A stretch of DNA of 20,679 nt, taken from positions 1 through 20,679 of the forward strand of contig CAZPQV010000040.1 of assembly GCA_964588705.1 (NCBI GenBank), given 5' to 3'. The position numbers and the translations under genes were made by a program. Source of the DNA: CAZPQV01 sp964588705. GTDB taxonomy: Bacteria; Bacteroidota; Bacteroidia; Flavobacteriales; Weeksellaceae. The stretch's first letter is position 1; every line of letters begins with the position of its first letter. Under the pieces are notes generated by a model, which made no database searches, was not told the origin of the DNA, and saw only the letters and a list, made by a program, of their open reading frames with translations. Shown here piece after piece: positions 1-7,910 of this stretch.

Positions 1-2610
1 CAGTATGAAGTTGCCGTAAATCCTTCTCAACTTACGGCAATGGGCGTTACCATGCAGGAAGTATTCGAAGCTTTGGAGAAGAATAATCAGAATACAGGAG
101 GGGCTTATATCGAAAAAGGACCGTCTGTTCTCTTTATCAGAACCGAAGGTTTGGTTGGAAAAGTGGATGATATTGAAAATACCGTCATCAGAAATCTTCC
201 GGACGGAACCCCAATTCAAATCAAAAATATTGGGACCGTACAATACGGAAAAGCCATCAGATACGGCGCTATGACGTATAACGGAGAAGGTGAAGTTGCC
301 GGAGCTGTGGTGATGATGATGAAAGGCGAAAACTCGAATGAAGTTATTGCTAAAGTAAAAAAACGCATCGCTGAAATCGAAAAAACCCTTCCTGAAGGTG
401 TAAAACTCGATCCGTTTCTCGACCGTACAAAAATGGTGAATAACGCCATTGGAACCGTTTCCAAAAACCTGATTGAAGGCGCACTAATCGTCATTTTCGT
501 TCTCGTTTTATTCTTAGGGAATCTACGAGCCGGTTTCATTGTGGCGTCCGTAATTCCGCTGTCGATGCTGTTTGCCATCATTATGATGAACATTTTTGGA
601 GTCTCAGGAAACCTGATGAGTTTGGGAGCGCTCGATTTTGGGTTAATTGTGGATGGTGCGGTAATTATTGTAGAAGCGGTACTGCACCGGCTTCATCACT
701 TGAAAGCATTTCAGGGAAAACGTGTTTCTCAGGCGTTTATGAATGATGAGGTTTACACTTCTGCAAGCAAAATGATGAACTCCGCAGTATTTGGGCAAAT
801 CATTATTTTAATGGTTTACATCCCGATTCTTACTTTGGAAGGCGTAGAAGGCAAGATGTTCAAACCGATGGCTCAGACGGTAATCTTCGCACTTTTGGGA
901 GCGTTTATTCTGTCGCTCACTTATATTCCGATGATGAGTTCGCTTTTTATGTCTAAAAATCTTGAAAATAAGAAAAACATTTCCGACAGAATGATGGGAT
1001 TTTTGGAGCAGTTTTACGAAAAAACGATTGATAAAGTTATCAAACTTCACAATCTTGCATTTTTCGGCGTAGTTGCCTTGTTCTTCTTCGCGATGTTCGT
1101 AATGACAAGATTGGGAGGCGAATTTATACCAAGTTTACCGGAAGGCGACTTTGCTGTTGATACAAGAGTTTTACCGGGAAGTAACCTGAAAACTTCCACA
1201 GAAGCCATCCTCAAATCTCAGCAGGTGCTGCTTGCAAAATTCCCTGAAATTGAAAAAATTGTAGGGAAAACCGGAAGCAGTGAAATCCCGACCGATCCGA
1301 TGCCTATTGAAGCGAGCGATATGATGGTGATTCTGAAACCAAGAAAAGAATGGACTTCCGCTAAAACTTATGATGAACTGGCGGAGAAAATGACTGCCGA
1401 ACTCAAGAAAAATCTTATTGGTGTCACTTATTCCTTCCAATATCCGGTGAATATGCGTTTTAATGAACTGATGACCGGTGCAAGACAGGATGTTGTCATT
1501 AAAATTTTTGGTGAAAACCTCGATACTTTGAAAGTTTATGCCGAAAAAATGGGTGAGCTTTCCAAAAAAATAAAAGGTGCCGAAAATATTTATGTAGAAC
1601 CAATTTCCGGGATGCCACAAATTGTAATCACCTACAACCGTGGTGCGCTTTCGCAATACGGACTAAACGTGAGCGATGTCAACCGAATCGTTAATACAGC
1701 GTTTGCAGGACAGGCAACAGGTTCCGTTTACGAAGGTGAAAAGAAATTCGATTTGGTGGTTCGGTTAGCGGGAGAACAAAGAAAAAATGTGGATGATGTG
1801 AAAAATCTTCTGATTTCCACACCTTTCGGTGCCGAGATTCCACTAACTTCTGTGGCTGATGTGGAACTGAAAGAAAGCATTAATCAAATCCAAAGAGAAG
1901 ATGCACAACGCAGAATTATTGTTGGGTTCAACGTTCGCGATCGGGACATTCAGTCAACGGTGGAAGATTTGCAGGCAAAAGTGGAACAGGATATAAAATT
2001 TCCAACCGGATATTTTGTGAAATATGGCGGAACTTTCGAGAATCTTCAGCATGCTCAGGCACGTTTAGGAATAGCGGTTCCGGTGAGTTTATTTCTTATT
2101 TTACTGATGCTTTATTTTGCCTTTAATTCGGTGAAATACGGTCTTCTCATATTCTCAGCAATTCCGCTTTCTGCGATTGGCGGTATCTTTTCACTCTGGC
2201 TCCGGGGAATGAATTTCAGTATTTCTGCAGGTGTTGGATTTATCGCACTGTTCGGGGTTGCGGTATTGAACGGTATTGTGCTTGTCGCCGAATTTAACCG
2301 TCAGAAACTGAATTATCCGAATGACCTTAAAAAAGTGGTAAGATTTGGTGGTAAAACGCGTTTGCGTCCGGTGCTTATGACGGCACTGGTAGCATCGCTC
2401 GGTTTCCTTCCGATGGCGCTGAGCCAGGGCGAAGGTGCAGAAGTTCAGCGTCCTTTGGCAACCGTGGTTATCGGTGGCTTGTTGTTGGCGACTTTGCTCA
2501 CGCTTTATCTGCTGCCAATTATGTATATGTGGTTTGAAAAACATTTCCCGGATAAACGCCGTAAACTTCACGAAATGAGTGACGACGAAGATACTTACGA
2601 AAATGAATAA
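1..2610 (+). CDS. CzcA/CusA-family heavy-metal RND efflux pump, 5' partial
   Basis: Inner-membrane proton-driven pump of a tripartite heavy-metal efflux system, moving metal ions towards an outer-membrane channel. The frame is open from the first base, so the start lies outside the window. 869 residues are present, and family members are about 1,040 long. The transmembrane relay motif of the heavy-metal RND group (GALDFGLIVDGAVIIVE, two Asp and a Glu) begins near window residue 210. In CzcA it sits near residue 400, so roughly 190 N-terminal residues are missing. A second hydrophobic bundle with VLNGIVLVAEFNRQ and LRPVLMTALVASLGFLPMAL near the C-terminus is typical of RND pumps. The tail is short and acidic. 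The channel and adaptor genes follow directly, supporting one operon. Family assignment is firm; the metal (Cu/Ag or Co/Zn/Cd) cannot be told from what is visible. Confidence 0.95.
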   Translation, partial: QYEVAVNPSQLTAMGVTMQEVFEALEKNNQNTGGAYIEKGPSVLFIRTEGLVGKVDDIENTVIRNLPDGTPIQIKNIGTVQYGKAIRYGAMTYNGEGEVAGAVVMMMKGENSNEVIAKVKKRIAEIEKTLPEGVKLDPFLDRTKMVNNAIGTVSKNLIEGALIVIFVLVLFLGNLRAGFIVASVIPLSMLFAIIMMNIFGVSGNLMSLGALDFGLIVDGAVIIVEAVLHRLHHLKAFQGKRVSQAFMNDEVYTSASKMMNSAVFGQIIILMVYIPILTLEGVEGKMFKPMAQTVIFALLGAFILSLTYIPMMSSLFMSKNLENKKNISDRMMGFLEQFYEKTIDKVIKLHNLAFFGVVALFFFAMFVMTRLGGEFIPSLPEGDFAVDTRVLPGSNLKTSTEAILKSQQVLLAKFPEIEKIVGKTGSSEIPTDPMPIEASDMMVILKPRKEWTSAKTYDELAEKMTAELKKNLIGVTYSFQYPVNMRFNELMTGARQDVVIKIFGENLDTLKVYAEKMGELSKKIKGAENIYVEPISGMPQIVITYNRGALSQYGLNVSDVNRIVNTAFAGQATGSVYEGEKKFDLVVRLAGEQRKNVDDVKNLLISTPFGAEIPLTSVADVELKESINQIQREDAQRRIIVGFNVRDRDIQSTVEDLQAKVEQDIKFPTGYFVKYGGTFENLQHAQARLGIAVPVSLFLILLMLYFAFNSVKYGLLIFSAIPLSAIGGIFSLWLRGMNFSISAGVGFIALFGVAVLNGIVLVAEFNRQKLNYPNDLKKVVRFGGKTRLRPVLMTALVASLGFLPMALSQGEGAEVQRPLATVVIGGLLLATLLTLYLLPIMYMWFEKHFPDKRRKLHEMSDDEDTYENE

Positions 2611-2629
2611 TGCTGAAACGCTAAGAATT

Positions 2630-3820
2630 ATGAAATTAAAGAATATAAAAATACTGCTGTTTTTTCTTCCGCTAATGGGTTTTTCTCAAATTCCTATTTC
2701 ATTGGAAACGGCTTACGATAAAGCCATGCAGAACAACTTGAACATCAAGTCCGGACAGCAGCGGATTGACTATCAGGATAAGATTAAAAAATCTTACGCC
2801 GTGGTGGATCCTTTGAATATTTCTGCAGAAATAGGGCAAATGAATTCATCATACGTGGACAACGGATTATCGGTAAATCAAACATTGAGAATGCCGAAAT
2901 TTTACGAAAGTCAGAAACAGGTTCTCATGGAAGAATGGAAAAATGCATTGCTGACTTTGGATGTACAGAAATGGCAACTGAAACGCGAAATTGCTTTAGT
3001 TTACAACGATCTGAATTATCTCGATGAAAAACAGAAACTGCTCAGAAAAGCAGACAGTATTTATTCAAAATATTATCAGAGAGCAGAACTCAGACTGAAA
3101 GCCGGAGAAAGTAATATCCTCGAAAAAACGACAGAAATTCAGTTGTTGAATATTGCAAAAGACCGTGATGTTTCACTTTACCAGTTCAATTATTTGATTA
3201 ATGATAACGAAATGTACACGAATGATAAAGGAGATTTTTATAATTCAGAATTATTGTTTGATGAAAATTACGATGGCAATCCTTTAGTTCTGAAACAGTA
3301 TGAACAACAGAGAAATATTGAAAGTGCGAGACTTCAGGCAGAAAAATCTAAACTTTTGCCAAGTTTTAATGTTGGTGTCAATTCGATGACGATGAAAGGA
3401 ATGGGGTCTGATGACAAATATTACAACGGTTCGCACCGTTTCCACAGCGGAATGATTGGCGTTGGTCTTCCGTTGTTCAATACCGCACAAAAATCGGTGA
3501 TTGAAGGTCAGAAAATCAATCAACAGATTGCAGAAAATAATTATGAAATTGCGGTTAGAAATCTGAAAAACCAATATGCCAAAACCTATGGCGAATATCA
3601 GAAACTGAAGTCTGAAACCGATTATTACCGTACCAAAGGGCTGAAAAACGCCGAAACCATTATTTTTACGGCCGAACTGCTCTCCAAAGAAGGTGAAATC
3701 GATTATCTGGAATACACGATGCTCGTAAACCAAAGTCTTGAAATTCAGAACAAATACATTGATGCTCAAAAACTTCTGAACGAAAAAATAATAGAACTCA
3801 ATGCCCTGCAAGGCAACTGA
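2630..3820 (+). CDS. TolC/CzcC-like outer-membrane efflux channel
   Basis: Outer-membrane factor of the metal efflux system, expected to form the trimeric exit duct docking onto the pump and adaptor. The chosen ATG gives 396 residues beginning MKLKNIKILLFFLPLMGFSQ, a typical signal peptide with a Ser-Gln cleavage region. In-frame ATGs at 2579 and 2603 would put polar residues in front of the signal and overlap the pump gene, so they are less likely. The mature N-terminus (PISLETAYDKAMQNNLNIKS) matches the helical opening of outer-membrane efflux proteins. Most of the rest is long amphipathic helix, including a C-terminal repeat-like stretch around YEIAVRNLKNQYAKTYGEYQ. It starts 19 bases after the pump stop and ends 6 bases before the adaptor ATG, so the three genes are almost certainly cotranscribed. 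Confidence 0.88.
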   Translation: MKLKNIKILLFFLPLMGFSQIPISLETAYDKAMQNNLNIKSGQQRIDYQDKIKKSYAVVDPLNISAEIGQMNSSYVDNGLSVNQTLRMPKFYESQKQVLMEEWKNALLTLDVQKWQLKREIALVYNDLNYLDEKQKLLRKADSIYSKYYQRAELRLKAGESNILEKTTEIQLLNIAKDRDVSLYQFNYLINDNEMYTNDKGDFYNSELLFDENYDGNPLVLKQYEQQRNIESARLQAEKSKLLPSFNVGVNSMTMKGMGSDDKYYNGSHRFHSGMIGVGLPLFNTAQKSVIEGQKINQQIAENNYEIAVRNLKNQYAKTYGEYQKLKSETDYYRTKGLKNAETIIFTAELLSKEGEIDYLEYTMLVNQSLEIQNKYIDAQKLLNEKIIELNALQGN

Positions 3821-3826
3821 TAATTA

Positions 3827-4969
3827 ATGAAAAACAATAAAATGAAAAAACTGACCTATATAATGTTATCCGGATTTCTGATTTTTTCCTGCACGAAAAA
3901 GGAAGAAACTGTGGAAGAGGTTTTTCAGGTTTCCGGTGACCAAATTACACTTACTGACCTGCAGAAGAAAAATGCCGGAGTAGAAACGACAACATTGAAC
4001 AATCAGAATATTGCCAACAAAATTATTTTGACCGGACAGATGGAAGTGCCTCCGCAAGCAATGGCAGGCGTTTCTTCCACAACCGGCGGAATTATAAAAG
4101 TTGCCCGTTTTATGCCGGGAAATTATGTAACCAAAGGGCAGACTTTGGCTGTAGTTGAAAATGCCGAAATGGCGCAACTGCAGCAGGATTATCTTCAGGC
4201 GCGCGCCAACCAGGGATATGCACAGAAAGATTATGAACGACAGAAGTATCTCAACAAATATCAGGCGAGTTCCGATAAAGTCATGCAGCGTGCACAAAGC
4301 GAAGCGCAGAACCAAAGTGCAGTGGTGAGCGGAATTGCTTCTAGACTTCGGACTTATGGCATTAATCCCGGTTCGGTGAGCGCCGGAAATATTCAGAAAT
4401 CAATGGCGGTTGTTGCGCCGATTTCAGGTTATATTTCACGGGTGAATGCTCCGATCGGACAATATGTTTCGCCGGCGGAAGTACTTTATGAAATCGTAAA
4501 CAGCAATAACACGGTGCTTACACTCAAAGTTTTTGAAAAAGATCTGAATAAGATTGCGGTCGGACAAAGAGTTTTTGCATATACCAATCAAAATCCTGCA
4601 AAGAAATATTCTGCCAAGATCCGTTTAATCGGAAAAGATTTTGCGGCGGACAGAAGCGTTCTCGTTCAGTGTGATATGGTTGATAAAGATGTAGCACTTA
4701 TCCCGGGAACCTTTATGAATGCTGAGGTTGAGGTAAACGAAGAAGCAGGTTTTGTAATTCCGGATGATGCCATTGTGACTTGGGAAGACCAACAGTATAT
4801 TTTTGAGGAAATAAAGCCGAAAACCTATAAAATGTATCCGGTAACCATCGGAAATGCCGAAAACGGCTATACCGAACTGCTGAATTTTGATGTAAATCAT
4901 CACAACAAAACGTTCGTCACCAAAGGTGCTTACCATCTTTTGATGGCGTTGAAGAATGTGGAGGAATAG
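3827..4969 (+). CDS. Periplasmic adaptor (membrane fusion) lipoprotein, CusB/CzcB-like
   Basis: Adaptor subunit linking the RND pump to the outer-membrane channel. The N-terminus has a lysine-rich start, a short hydrophobic core and the lipobox-like LIFSC, predicting lipidation at Cys22, followed by charged CTKKEE. An ATG at 3842 would give a five-residue shorter but equally good signal. A barrel-sandwich (lipoyl-like) half begins near GIIKVARFMPGNYVTKGQTL. A coiled-coil hairpin follows (QLQQDYLQARANQGYAQKDY onwards), then the second lipoyl half (VVAPISGYISRVNAPIGQYV) and a beta-barrel region ending in the membrane-proximal part. Length (380 residues) is normal for the family. It is the last gene of the pump-channel-adaptor operon, followed after about 70 bases by an intrinsic terminator. 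No His-rich or Met-rich metal-binding extension is present. Confidence 0.92.
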   Translation: MKNNKMKKLTYIMLSGFLIFSCTKKEETVEEVFQVSGDQITLTDLQKKNAGVETTTLNNQNIANKIILTGQMEVPPQAMAGVSSTTGGIIKVARFMPGNYVTKGQTLAVVENAEMAQLQQDYLQARANQGYAQKDYERQKYLNKYQASSDKVMQRAQSEAQNQSAVVSGIASRLRTYGINPGSVSAGNIQKSMAVVAPISGYISRVNAPIGQYVSPAEVLYEIVNSNNTVLTLKVFEKDLNKIAVGQRVFAYTNQNPAKKYSAKIRLIGKDFAADRSVLVQCDMVDKDVALIPGTFMNAEVEVNEEAGFVIPDDAIVTWEDQQYIFEEIKPKTYKMYPVTIGNAENGYTELLNFDVNHHNKTFVTKGAYHLLMALKNVEE

Positions 4970-5042
4970 AAATCAAGCTATCATGGATTAACAAAATTTA
5001 CAATTGTTGAAATTCCAATTGTTAAACTTTTATAGAGTTGTG

Positions 5043-5084
5043 GCAGACATCATTTTGGTGTCTGCTTTTTATTTATTTTTTTTT
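5043..5084 (+). terminator. Intrinsic terminator after the metal-efflux operon
   Basis: A 7-bp perfect stem GCAGACA/TGTCTGC (5043-5049 and 5059-5065) with a 9-base loop is followed by a T-rich run (5066-5084). It lies about 70 bases after the adaptor stop and just before the first SRPBCC gene, so that gene may depend on readthrough or a promoter not recognised here. Confidence 0.8.
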
Positions 5085-5097
5085 AAAAATTAAATTA

Positions 5098-5511
5098 ATG
5101 GAAAATATTGTAATTAAAACCAACATAGCAAAGCCAGTTTCAGAAGTTTGGGAATATTTCACAAAACCTGAACATATCACCCATTGGAATTTTACAACTG
5201 ACGACTGGACGTGTGCTGTAGCGAAAACTGATTTCAGAGAAGGTGGAAAATTCAGTTATACGATGGAAGCAAAAGACAAAAGTTTTGGCTTCGATTTCAC
5301 GGGAACTTTTAATAAAATTGATGAAAAGAAAGCGCTTCAATACACCTTGGATGATGGCAGAAAAGTGGAACTAACCTTTAATGAACTAGAAAATAATCGA
5401 ACAGAAGTAACGGAGACTTTCGAACCTGAAAGCCAGAATCCTGTTGATATGCAGCGCGACGGATGGACGCTGATAATGAATAATTTCAGGGATTACGCCG
5501 AAAAACAATAA
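5098..5511 (+). CDS. SRPBCC/AHSA1-like protein, first of a tandem pair
   Basis: Small cytosolic protein of the START/Bet v1 (SRPBCC) fold, in the Activator-of-Hsp90-ATPase-1-like branch common in soil and aquatic bacteria. The fold binds hydrophobic ligands in a deep cavity; the ligand here is unknown. The start ATG gives 137 residues opening with MENIVIKTNIAKPVSEVWEY, the usual first strand and helix. An upstream in-frame ATG at 5038 would read through the terminator hairpin and add a non-family hydrophobic stretch, so it was rejected. Other family marks are W30 after the first helix, the DFREGGKFSYTMEAKD strand pair and a C-terminal helix (GWTLIMNNFRDYAEKQ). By hand it matches the next SRPBCC gene at about 58 of 137 positions without gaps, indicating local duplication. 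Confidence 0.85.
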   Translation: MENIVIKTNIAKPVSEVWEYFTKPEHITHWNFTTDDWTCAVAKTDFREGGKFSYTMEAKDKSFGFDFTGTFNKIDEKKALQYTLDDGRKVELTFNELENNRTEVTETFEPESQNPVDMQRDGWTLIMNNFRDYAEKQ

Positions 5512-5518
5512 TTTTGAA

Positions 5519-5551
5519 TTGAAGGGACATCGGAGAAATTTCTTATATTTA
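5519..5551 (+). promoter_or_regulatory. Candidate promoter for the second SRPBCC gene
   Basis: TTG at 5519-5521 and TATATTTA at 5544-5551 (7 of 8 to TAnnTTTG) are separated by 22 bases, slightly longer than the usual 19. Transcription would start around 5557, just before the ATG at 5565. Weak, because short AT-rich matches are common in this genome. Confidence 0.35.
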
Positions 5552-5564
5552 TAAAAAAATAAAT

Positions 5565-5981
5565 ATGGATTCGATTAAATCTGAGGTAATGCTTCTTGCT
5601 CCCATTCAGAAAGTTTGGGATAGTTTTCTTGAGCCGAAACACGTCACAAAATGGTTTTTTGCAATGCAGAACTGGCATAGTCCAAAAGCAGAAAATGATT
5701 TTCGTGAAGGCGGAAAGTTCAAATACAGAATGGAGGCAAAAGATGGAAGTTTCGGATACAATTTTTCGGGAACCATTATAGATATCGAGCCACTTCGAAA
5801 AATTCTTTCAACCCTTGAAGATGGCAGAAATGTGGAATTTCAGTTCGATAAATTGGACGAAGGAACCACGCGTTTTACCATGATTTTTCAACCCGAGAGA
5901 CAGAACACAGTCGAAACTCAAAGACGTTTTTGGGAGGTTGTACTGCACAACTTTGAGAAATATGTGGAGAACTCCAAATAG
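5565..5981 (+). CDS. SRPBCC/AHSA1-like protein, second of a tandem pair
   Basis: A 138-residue SRPBCC-fold protein and tandem paralogue of the preceding gene. Shared blocks include the P-x3-VW helix start, DFREGGKF, MEAKD-SFG, DGR-VE and the C-terminal NF-x2-Y. The family is thought to bind small hydrophobic molecules or act as a cochaperone-like domain; nothing here fixes the ligand. The ATG lies 53 bases after the preceding stop, with a plausible promoter in the gap. Its 3' end overlaps the start of the downstream lipoprotein gene by 20 bases, so translation of the two is likely coupled. The most diverged stretch between paralogues is around residues 72-80 (DIEPLRKIL against KIDEKKALQ), which may reflect different ligands. 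Confidence 0.87.
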   Translation: MDSIKSEVMLLAPIQKVWDSFLEPKHVTKWFFAMQNWHSPKAENDFREGGKFKYRMEAKDGSFGYNFSGTIIDIEPLRKILSTLEDGRNVEFQFDKLDEGTTRFTMIFQPERQNTVETQRRFWEVVLHNFEKYVENSK

Positions 5982-6549
5982 TGTTTCAGCAATTGTTTTG
6001 CTAATTATAATTAATTCCTGCAACAAAAAAGAAACTACAGGAATGATTAATGAATCTGTTGATACAGTAAAAACGGAGGTTGCAACTGATACTCTAAAGT
6101 CAGAAACCCCAGATCTTTACACCACTTACAAAATTTTTAAAGGGGCATGGTTTGAAATTGAATATCCTTCAGATTTTAAGGCAAAAAATTCTTTAAAATC
6201 ATCTACGAATTCGGAAGGTTTCGACAGTGCAATTTTCACTTCACCTGACGGAAAAGTTCAGTTTTATATTTTTTCGCCACAATGGAGTGGTAAAGCAACT
6301 GATATTAAGGTAAAAAAAGGAGAAAGTATAACTGAAACTTCTCAACAAAAAGAAAATAGAATTTTTGTAAAAAGATGGACGGTTGCCGCAAACGATGGAA
6401 GCTATTTCAGGTCGTATGAAGAGACTTCTGAAACTTTAGGAAACATCAATAAAGTTTTCGGAATTAAATATACTTCAAAATCAGATTTGGAACAATACCG
6501 TGAACAATACCTGCATTTCAAAAATTCTTTGGTTCAATATGCAGATTAA
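5962..6549 (+). CDS. Small lipoprotein of unknown function
   Basis: 195 residues from the ATG at 5962. The N-terminus is unusually poor in positive charge (one Arg), followed by a hydrophobic run and the lipobox-like INSC, giving a lipid-carrying Cys20 and then CNKKETT. After a Thr/Ser/Glu-rich linker (about residues 27-52), a globular domain begins with FKGAWFEIEYPSDFKAKNSL. Its pattern of short beta strands with FYIFSPQW and RIFVKRWTV is loosely reminiscent of PsbP/Mog1-like stress lipoproteins, but this is only an impression. A TTG at 5938 could extend it by eight residues without improving the signal. It overlaps the SRPBCC gene upstream by 20 bases and is followed after 18 bases by the VOC gene, so it sits inside a likely operon of cytosolic proteins although it is exported. 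Confidence 0.75.
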   Translation: MWRTPNSVSAIVLLIIINSCNKKETTGMINESVDTVKTEVATDTLKSETPDLYTTYKIFKGAWFEIEYPSDFKAKNSLKSSTNSEGFDSAIFTSPDGKVQFYIFSPQWSGKATDIKVKKGESITETSQQKENRIFVKRWTVAANDGSYFRSYEETSETLGNINKVFGIKYTSKSDLEQYREQYLHFKNSLVQYAD

Positions 6550-6567
6550 TTTAACATCACTAACAAA

Positions 6568-7431
6568 ATGAATAACGATATTTTCCCCTGTCTTTGGTAT
6601 GATGGCGATGCCAAACCATCCGCAGATTTCTACTGCGAAGTTTTCGGTGGCAAAATCACAGTAGATTCTCCCGTAGTCATTAATATCGAACTTTTTGGGC
6701 AACGCCTGATGCTCTTGAATGGTGGTCCACAGTTTGAGAAAAATGCATCGGTTTCTTTTATGGTTCTTTGTGAAACTGAGGAAGAAGTTGACAAGTACTG
6801 GAAGCCGCTTTCGGAAGGAGGAATGGTTCTTATGGAACTCGGCGAATATCCGTGGAGTAAAAAATACGGTTGGGTTCGTGATAAGTTTGGTGTCACCTGG
6901 CAAGTTTATCTCGGTATGCAGGGCGATCAGAAGATTATTCCAACGCTGATGTATATTCACGAAAACAATGGAAAAGCAATGGAAGCGATGGAACTTTATA
7001 CCGGTATTTTTCCAAACTCAAAAATCGAAAGTGTATTGAAATATGGTGAAGGCGTTGGTAATGAAACTCATGAAGTCCCTGAAAATGTACAGCATGCGGC
7101 GTTCACACTCGACAACTACACATTCTTCTGCATAGATAATTCTTATGACCATAAATTTGATTTCAACGAAGGAATTTCAATGGTAGTAATGACGGATTCT
7201 CAGGAAGAAACCGACCATCTCTGGAACTCACTTACTGCAGACGGAGGGCAGCAAAGTATGTGCGGGTGGCTAAAAGACAAGTTTGGACTGAGCTGGCAGA
7301 TTGTTCCGAAAAGATTGCTCGAACTGATGAACGATTTCAATAATCCTCAGAAAGCACAGAATGTGGTTGAAGCCATGCTGCAAATGAAAAAAATTGTGAT
7401 TGCAGATTTAGAATCGGCTTATAATTCTTAA
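6568..7431 (+). CDS. Two-domain VOC-superfamily (PhnB-like) protein
   Basis: 287-residue cytosolic protein made of two vicinal-oxygen-chelate (glyoxalase-fold) domains, roughly residues 1-117 and 122-247, plus a C-terminal helical tail. Both belong to the PhnB-like group that databases often label as 3-demethylubiquinone-9 3-methyltransferase, a name now regarded as misleading. Each repeat opens with a strand (IFPCLWYDGDAKPSADFYCE; IIPTLMYIHENNGKAMEAME) and closes with the hallmark DKFG-x-(T/S)WQ near residues 105-112 and 237-244. The residues expected to hold a metal in true glyoxalases are not obviously conserved, so a binding or unknown enzymatic role is as likely as catalysis. It lies 18 bases after the lipoprotein stop and 11 bases before the next SRPBCC gene, fitting a single transcript. 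SRPBCC and PhnB-like VOC genes often occur together in bacteria. Confidence 0.88.
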   Translation: MNNDIFPCLWYDGDAKPSADFYCEVFGGKITVDSPVVINIELFGQRLMLLNGGPQFEKNASVSFMVLCETEEEVDKYWKPLSEGGMVLMELGEYPWSKKYGWVRDKFGVTWQVYLGMQGDQKIIPTLMYIHENNGKAMEAMELYTGIFPNSKIESVLKYGEGVGNETHEVPENVQHAAFTLDNYTFFCIDNSYDHKFDFNEGISMVVMTDSQEETDHLWNSLTADGGQQSMCGWLKDKFGLSWQIVPKRLLELMNDFNNPQKAQNVVEAMLQMKKIVIADLESAYNS

Positions 7432-7442
7432 AATAAATCCGA

Positions 7443-7868
7443 ATGAAACTTCTTGAATATCAGATAGAAATAAACAGTTCGTCCAAAGATATTTGGCACA
7501 AAATGTGGGATAAAGAATCATACAAACTATGGGCATCGGAAAGAGCGGCAGATCATTATTACGAAGGCACTTTAGAAGAAGGAAACATTATTGACCTTTA
7601 TGATTCGCAAGGAAATGGGATGTTCAACCTGGTTGAAAAACATATTCCCGAAAAGGAAATTTCGTTCAAGCATTTAGGTTGGATTTACGACCGTGTGCGA
7701 ACGCCTCAGAATTGGGAGAATTCACGGGAAACCTACCAAATTGAAAGTACGGAAAACGGAAGTGTACTGAAGTTTTCAGTGAATGCGCTGGACGAGTTTG
7801 TGGATTATTTCCAGAGCAATGTGCCCAATACTTTGCAGAGGATTAAAGAGATTTCGGAAAAGGAATAA
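7443..7868 (+). CDS. SRPBCC-fold protein, third in the cluster
   Basis: 141 residues, opening MKLLEYQIEINSSSKDIWHK, the strand-helix start of SRPBCC/AHSA1-like proteins. W-x4-SYK-x-W near residues 22-31 and SFKHLGWIYD near 75-84 are shared in outline with the fourth SRPBCC gene downstream, so these two form a second subgroup distinct from the first tandem pair. The DFREGGKF block of the first pair is replaced by a shorter EEGNIIDLYD strand. The gene begins 11 bases after the VOC stop, giving a likely operon from 5565 to here. The final codons lie inside an 11-bp-stem hairpin that may terminate the transcript. Ligand and role are unknown. Confidence 0.82.
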   Translation: MKLLEYQIEINSSSKDIWHKMWDKESYKLWASERAADHYYEGTLEEGNIIDLYDSQGNGMFNLVEKHIPEKEISFKHLGWIYDRVRTPQNWENSRETYQIESTENGSVLKFSVNALDEFVDYFQSNVPNTLQRIKEISEKE

Positions 7869-7898
7869 ATCTTAGGTTAATTAATTTCTTTTCCGAAA
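7852..7898 (+). terminator. Possible terminator hairpin overlapping the third SRPBCC stop
   Basis: TTTCGGAAAAG (7852-7862) is perfectly complementary to CTTTTCCGAAA (7888-7898). The loop is 25 bases and the stop codon falls within it. The following AAGATTTTATTT is only partly T-rich, so this may end the SRPBCC/VOC transcript or stabilise its 3' end. Confidence 0.4.
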
Positions 7899-7910
7899 AA
7901 GATTTTATTT

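Noticed and set aside
2191..2571. Antisense frames within the metal pump and other long genes
   Set aside because: They lack recognisable domains and sit wholly inside well-supported genes on the other strand.
5007..5040. Promoter with TTG and TAGAGTTG upstream of the first SRPBCC gene
   Set aside because: Spacing is 23 bases, the -7 box is imperfect, and transcripts would run straight into the terminator.
5038..5097. N-terminal hydrophobic extension of the first SRPBCC gene
   Set aside because: It translates the terminator hairpin and T tract; the Phe-rich stretch is a by-product of the T run rather than a membrane helix.
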